Below, one piece after another: positions 14,616 to 14,968 of a DNA stretch of 14,968 bases. Both the position numbers and the translations under genes were made by a program. Positions within the stretch are counted from its first letter, which is position 1. Every line of letters starts with the position of its first letter. The stretch is from positions 1-14,968 of the forward strand of contig DATKVG010000004.1 in the NCBI GenBank assembly GCA_035530195.1, given 5' to 3'. This stretch comes from JAPLKX01 sp035530195 (lineage in GTDB: Bacteria > Hydrogenedentota > Hydrogenedentia > Hydrogenedentales > SLHB01). The notes beneath the pieces were generated by a model that saw nothing but the letters and a program-made list of their open reading frames with translations, did not search any database and was not told where the DNA came from.

Positions 14616-14644
14616 ATGATACACTCCCTGTACTAAATGGTAAA
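14616..14644 (-). promoter_or_regulatory. Sigma-70 promoter for the PilT-like gene
   Basis: On the minus strand TTTACC (14644-14639, 4 of 6) and TATCAT (14621-14616, 5 of 6) are separated by exactly 17 bases. The same TATCAT -10 is seen in the padR promoter. A start near 14609 gives a leader of about 150 bases that includes the inverted repeat at 14498-14565. Confidence 0.55.
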
Positions 14645-14715
14645 GTTTCGTGTTTTTCGCCGGCCGGTTTCACCCAAATCCATGTAACCTCCTGCCCCGG
14701 CACAAGTTCCACCAA

Positions 14716-14744
14716 TTGCGGTCAACCGCACAAAAAGGTAAAAT
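14716..14744 (+). promoter_or_regulatory. Candidate promoter with overlapping dyad for the last gene
   Basis: TTGCGG (14716-14721, 3 of 6) and TAAAAT (14739-14744, 5 of 6) are spaced by 17 bases, with a predicted start near 14751, just before the AAGGAG at 14756-14761. The -35 overlaps a perfect palindrome with six-base arms, TGCGGTCAACCGCA (14717-14730), which could be an operator or a small hairpin. Confidence 0.4.
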
Positions 14745-14766
14745 TGTGGCGGGAGAAGGAGCGGAC

Positions 14767-14968
14767 ATGGGCAAGAAGTTCTTAACCGGCGCTAAAACGT
14801 TCGCAAAAAACCTCGGGTTCCATGCCAAACGCGTCATCGCCAGGCACGAATCCGCCGGGGAAGCCTTTCAGATGCTCCGCCAGGATTCCAAGAAACTGGC
14901 CAACATGCTCGCCCCGGCCGAGGTCCTCCCGGAAACCCGCAAACACGCCCAGAAACTGCTCGACAAAG
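14767..14968 (+). CDS. Unrecognised protein, 5' end only (runs off the window)
   Basis: A frame opens at ATG 14767 with AAGGAG at 14756-14761, five bases upstream, and stays open for 67 codons to the window edge. The visible part is basic and helical, starting MGKKFLTGAKTFAKNLG and continuing with Lys/Ala/Leu-rich helices (for example AFQMLRQDSKKLANML). There is no signal peptide and no motif that I recognise. Good ribosome-binding site, codon use like the neighbours and a plausible promoter support a real gene. It is divergent from the PilT-like gene, about 310 bases away. Confidence 0.7.
   Translation, partial: MGKKFLTGAKTFAKNLGFHAKRVIARHESAGEAFQMLRQDSKKLANMLAPAEVLPETRKHAQKLLDK

Noticed and set aside
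14633..14683. 16-codon minus-strand ORF with a good AGGAGG in front, possible leader peptide
   Set aside because: It lies upstream of and overlaps the predicted promoter of the PilT-like gene, so that transcript would not include it; no attenuator follows.
14482..14715. 77-codon minus-strand frame between the PilT-like gene and the last gene
   Set aside because: It runs through the predicted promoter and the inverted repeat and has no recognisable content.

Overview
The window is 14,968 bases of GC-rich bacterial DNA that looks chromosomal. It comes from a diderm: it holds an outer-membrane secretin, a Wzz/tyrosine-kinase polysaccharide co-polymerase, a Tat-exported protein and a sigma-54 activator. 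The mix (PadR plus a HAAS-type membrane protein, a sigma-54 activator with its own N-terminal domain, an orphan PilT-like ATPase with a long N-terminal extension, scattered single genes) resembles environmental genomes of Planctomycetota or Hydrogenedentota type. That placement is an impression and rests on no marker gene. No tRNA, rRNA, CRISPR array, transposase or phage gene was recognised.

Region 1 (1-5160, + strand) is a cell-surface polysaccharide segment: the 3' part of a secretin gene, then after 8 bases a fused Wzz / BY-kinase gene with eight consecutive tyrosines near its C-terminus, then after a 217-base gap an O-antigen ligase / Wzy-type membrane protein. The gap holds a 22-bp inverted repeat (20 of 22 pairs plus hairpins inside each arm) that looks like a REP-type dispersed element or terminator.

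Region 2 (5164-7699) has a minus-strand gene for a Tat-exported protein of unknown function, convergent with the polysaccharide genes, and a plus-strand padR / HAAS-membrane-protein pair behind a near-consensus sigma-70 promoter. The padR / membrane-protein junction carries an 82-bp imperfect tandem duplication. It creates a 29-codon chimeric mini-ORF whose start and stop overlap its neighbours in the same ATGCCTGA arrangement.

Region 3 (7732-11496) is the most interesting part. A radical SAM enzyme with a Cys-rich SPASM-like region is fused to a class I SAM methyltransferase (minus strand). It is divergent from a sigma-54-dependent activator (plus strand) with intact Walker A, GAFTGA and Walker B motifs and an unrecognised 200-residue N-terminal domain. 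The 195-bp space between them contains a good match to a -24/-12 sigma-54 promoter (9795-9810) pointing at the radical SAM gene, and an imperfect 24-bp dyad about 135 bp upstream of its predicted start. This reads as a self-contained inducible circuit: activator, sigma-54 promoter, dual SAM enzyme. Its substrate and inducing signal are unknown.

Region 4 (11729-14968) has an exported alginate-lyase-family protein (+), a convergent PilT/GspE-family ATPase (-) transcribed from a probable sigma-70 promoter through a leader with an 18-bp inverted repeat, and the 5' end of an unrecognised + strand gene that runs off the window.
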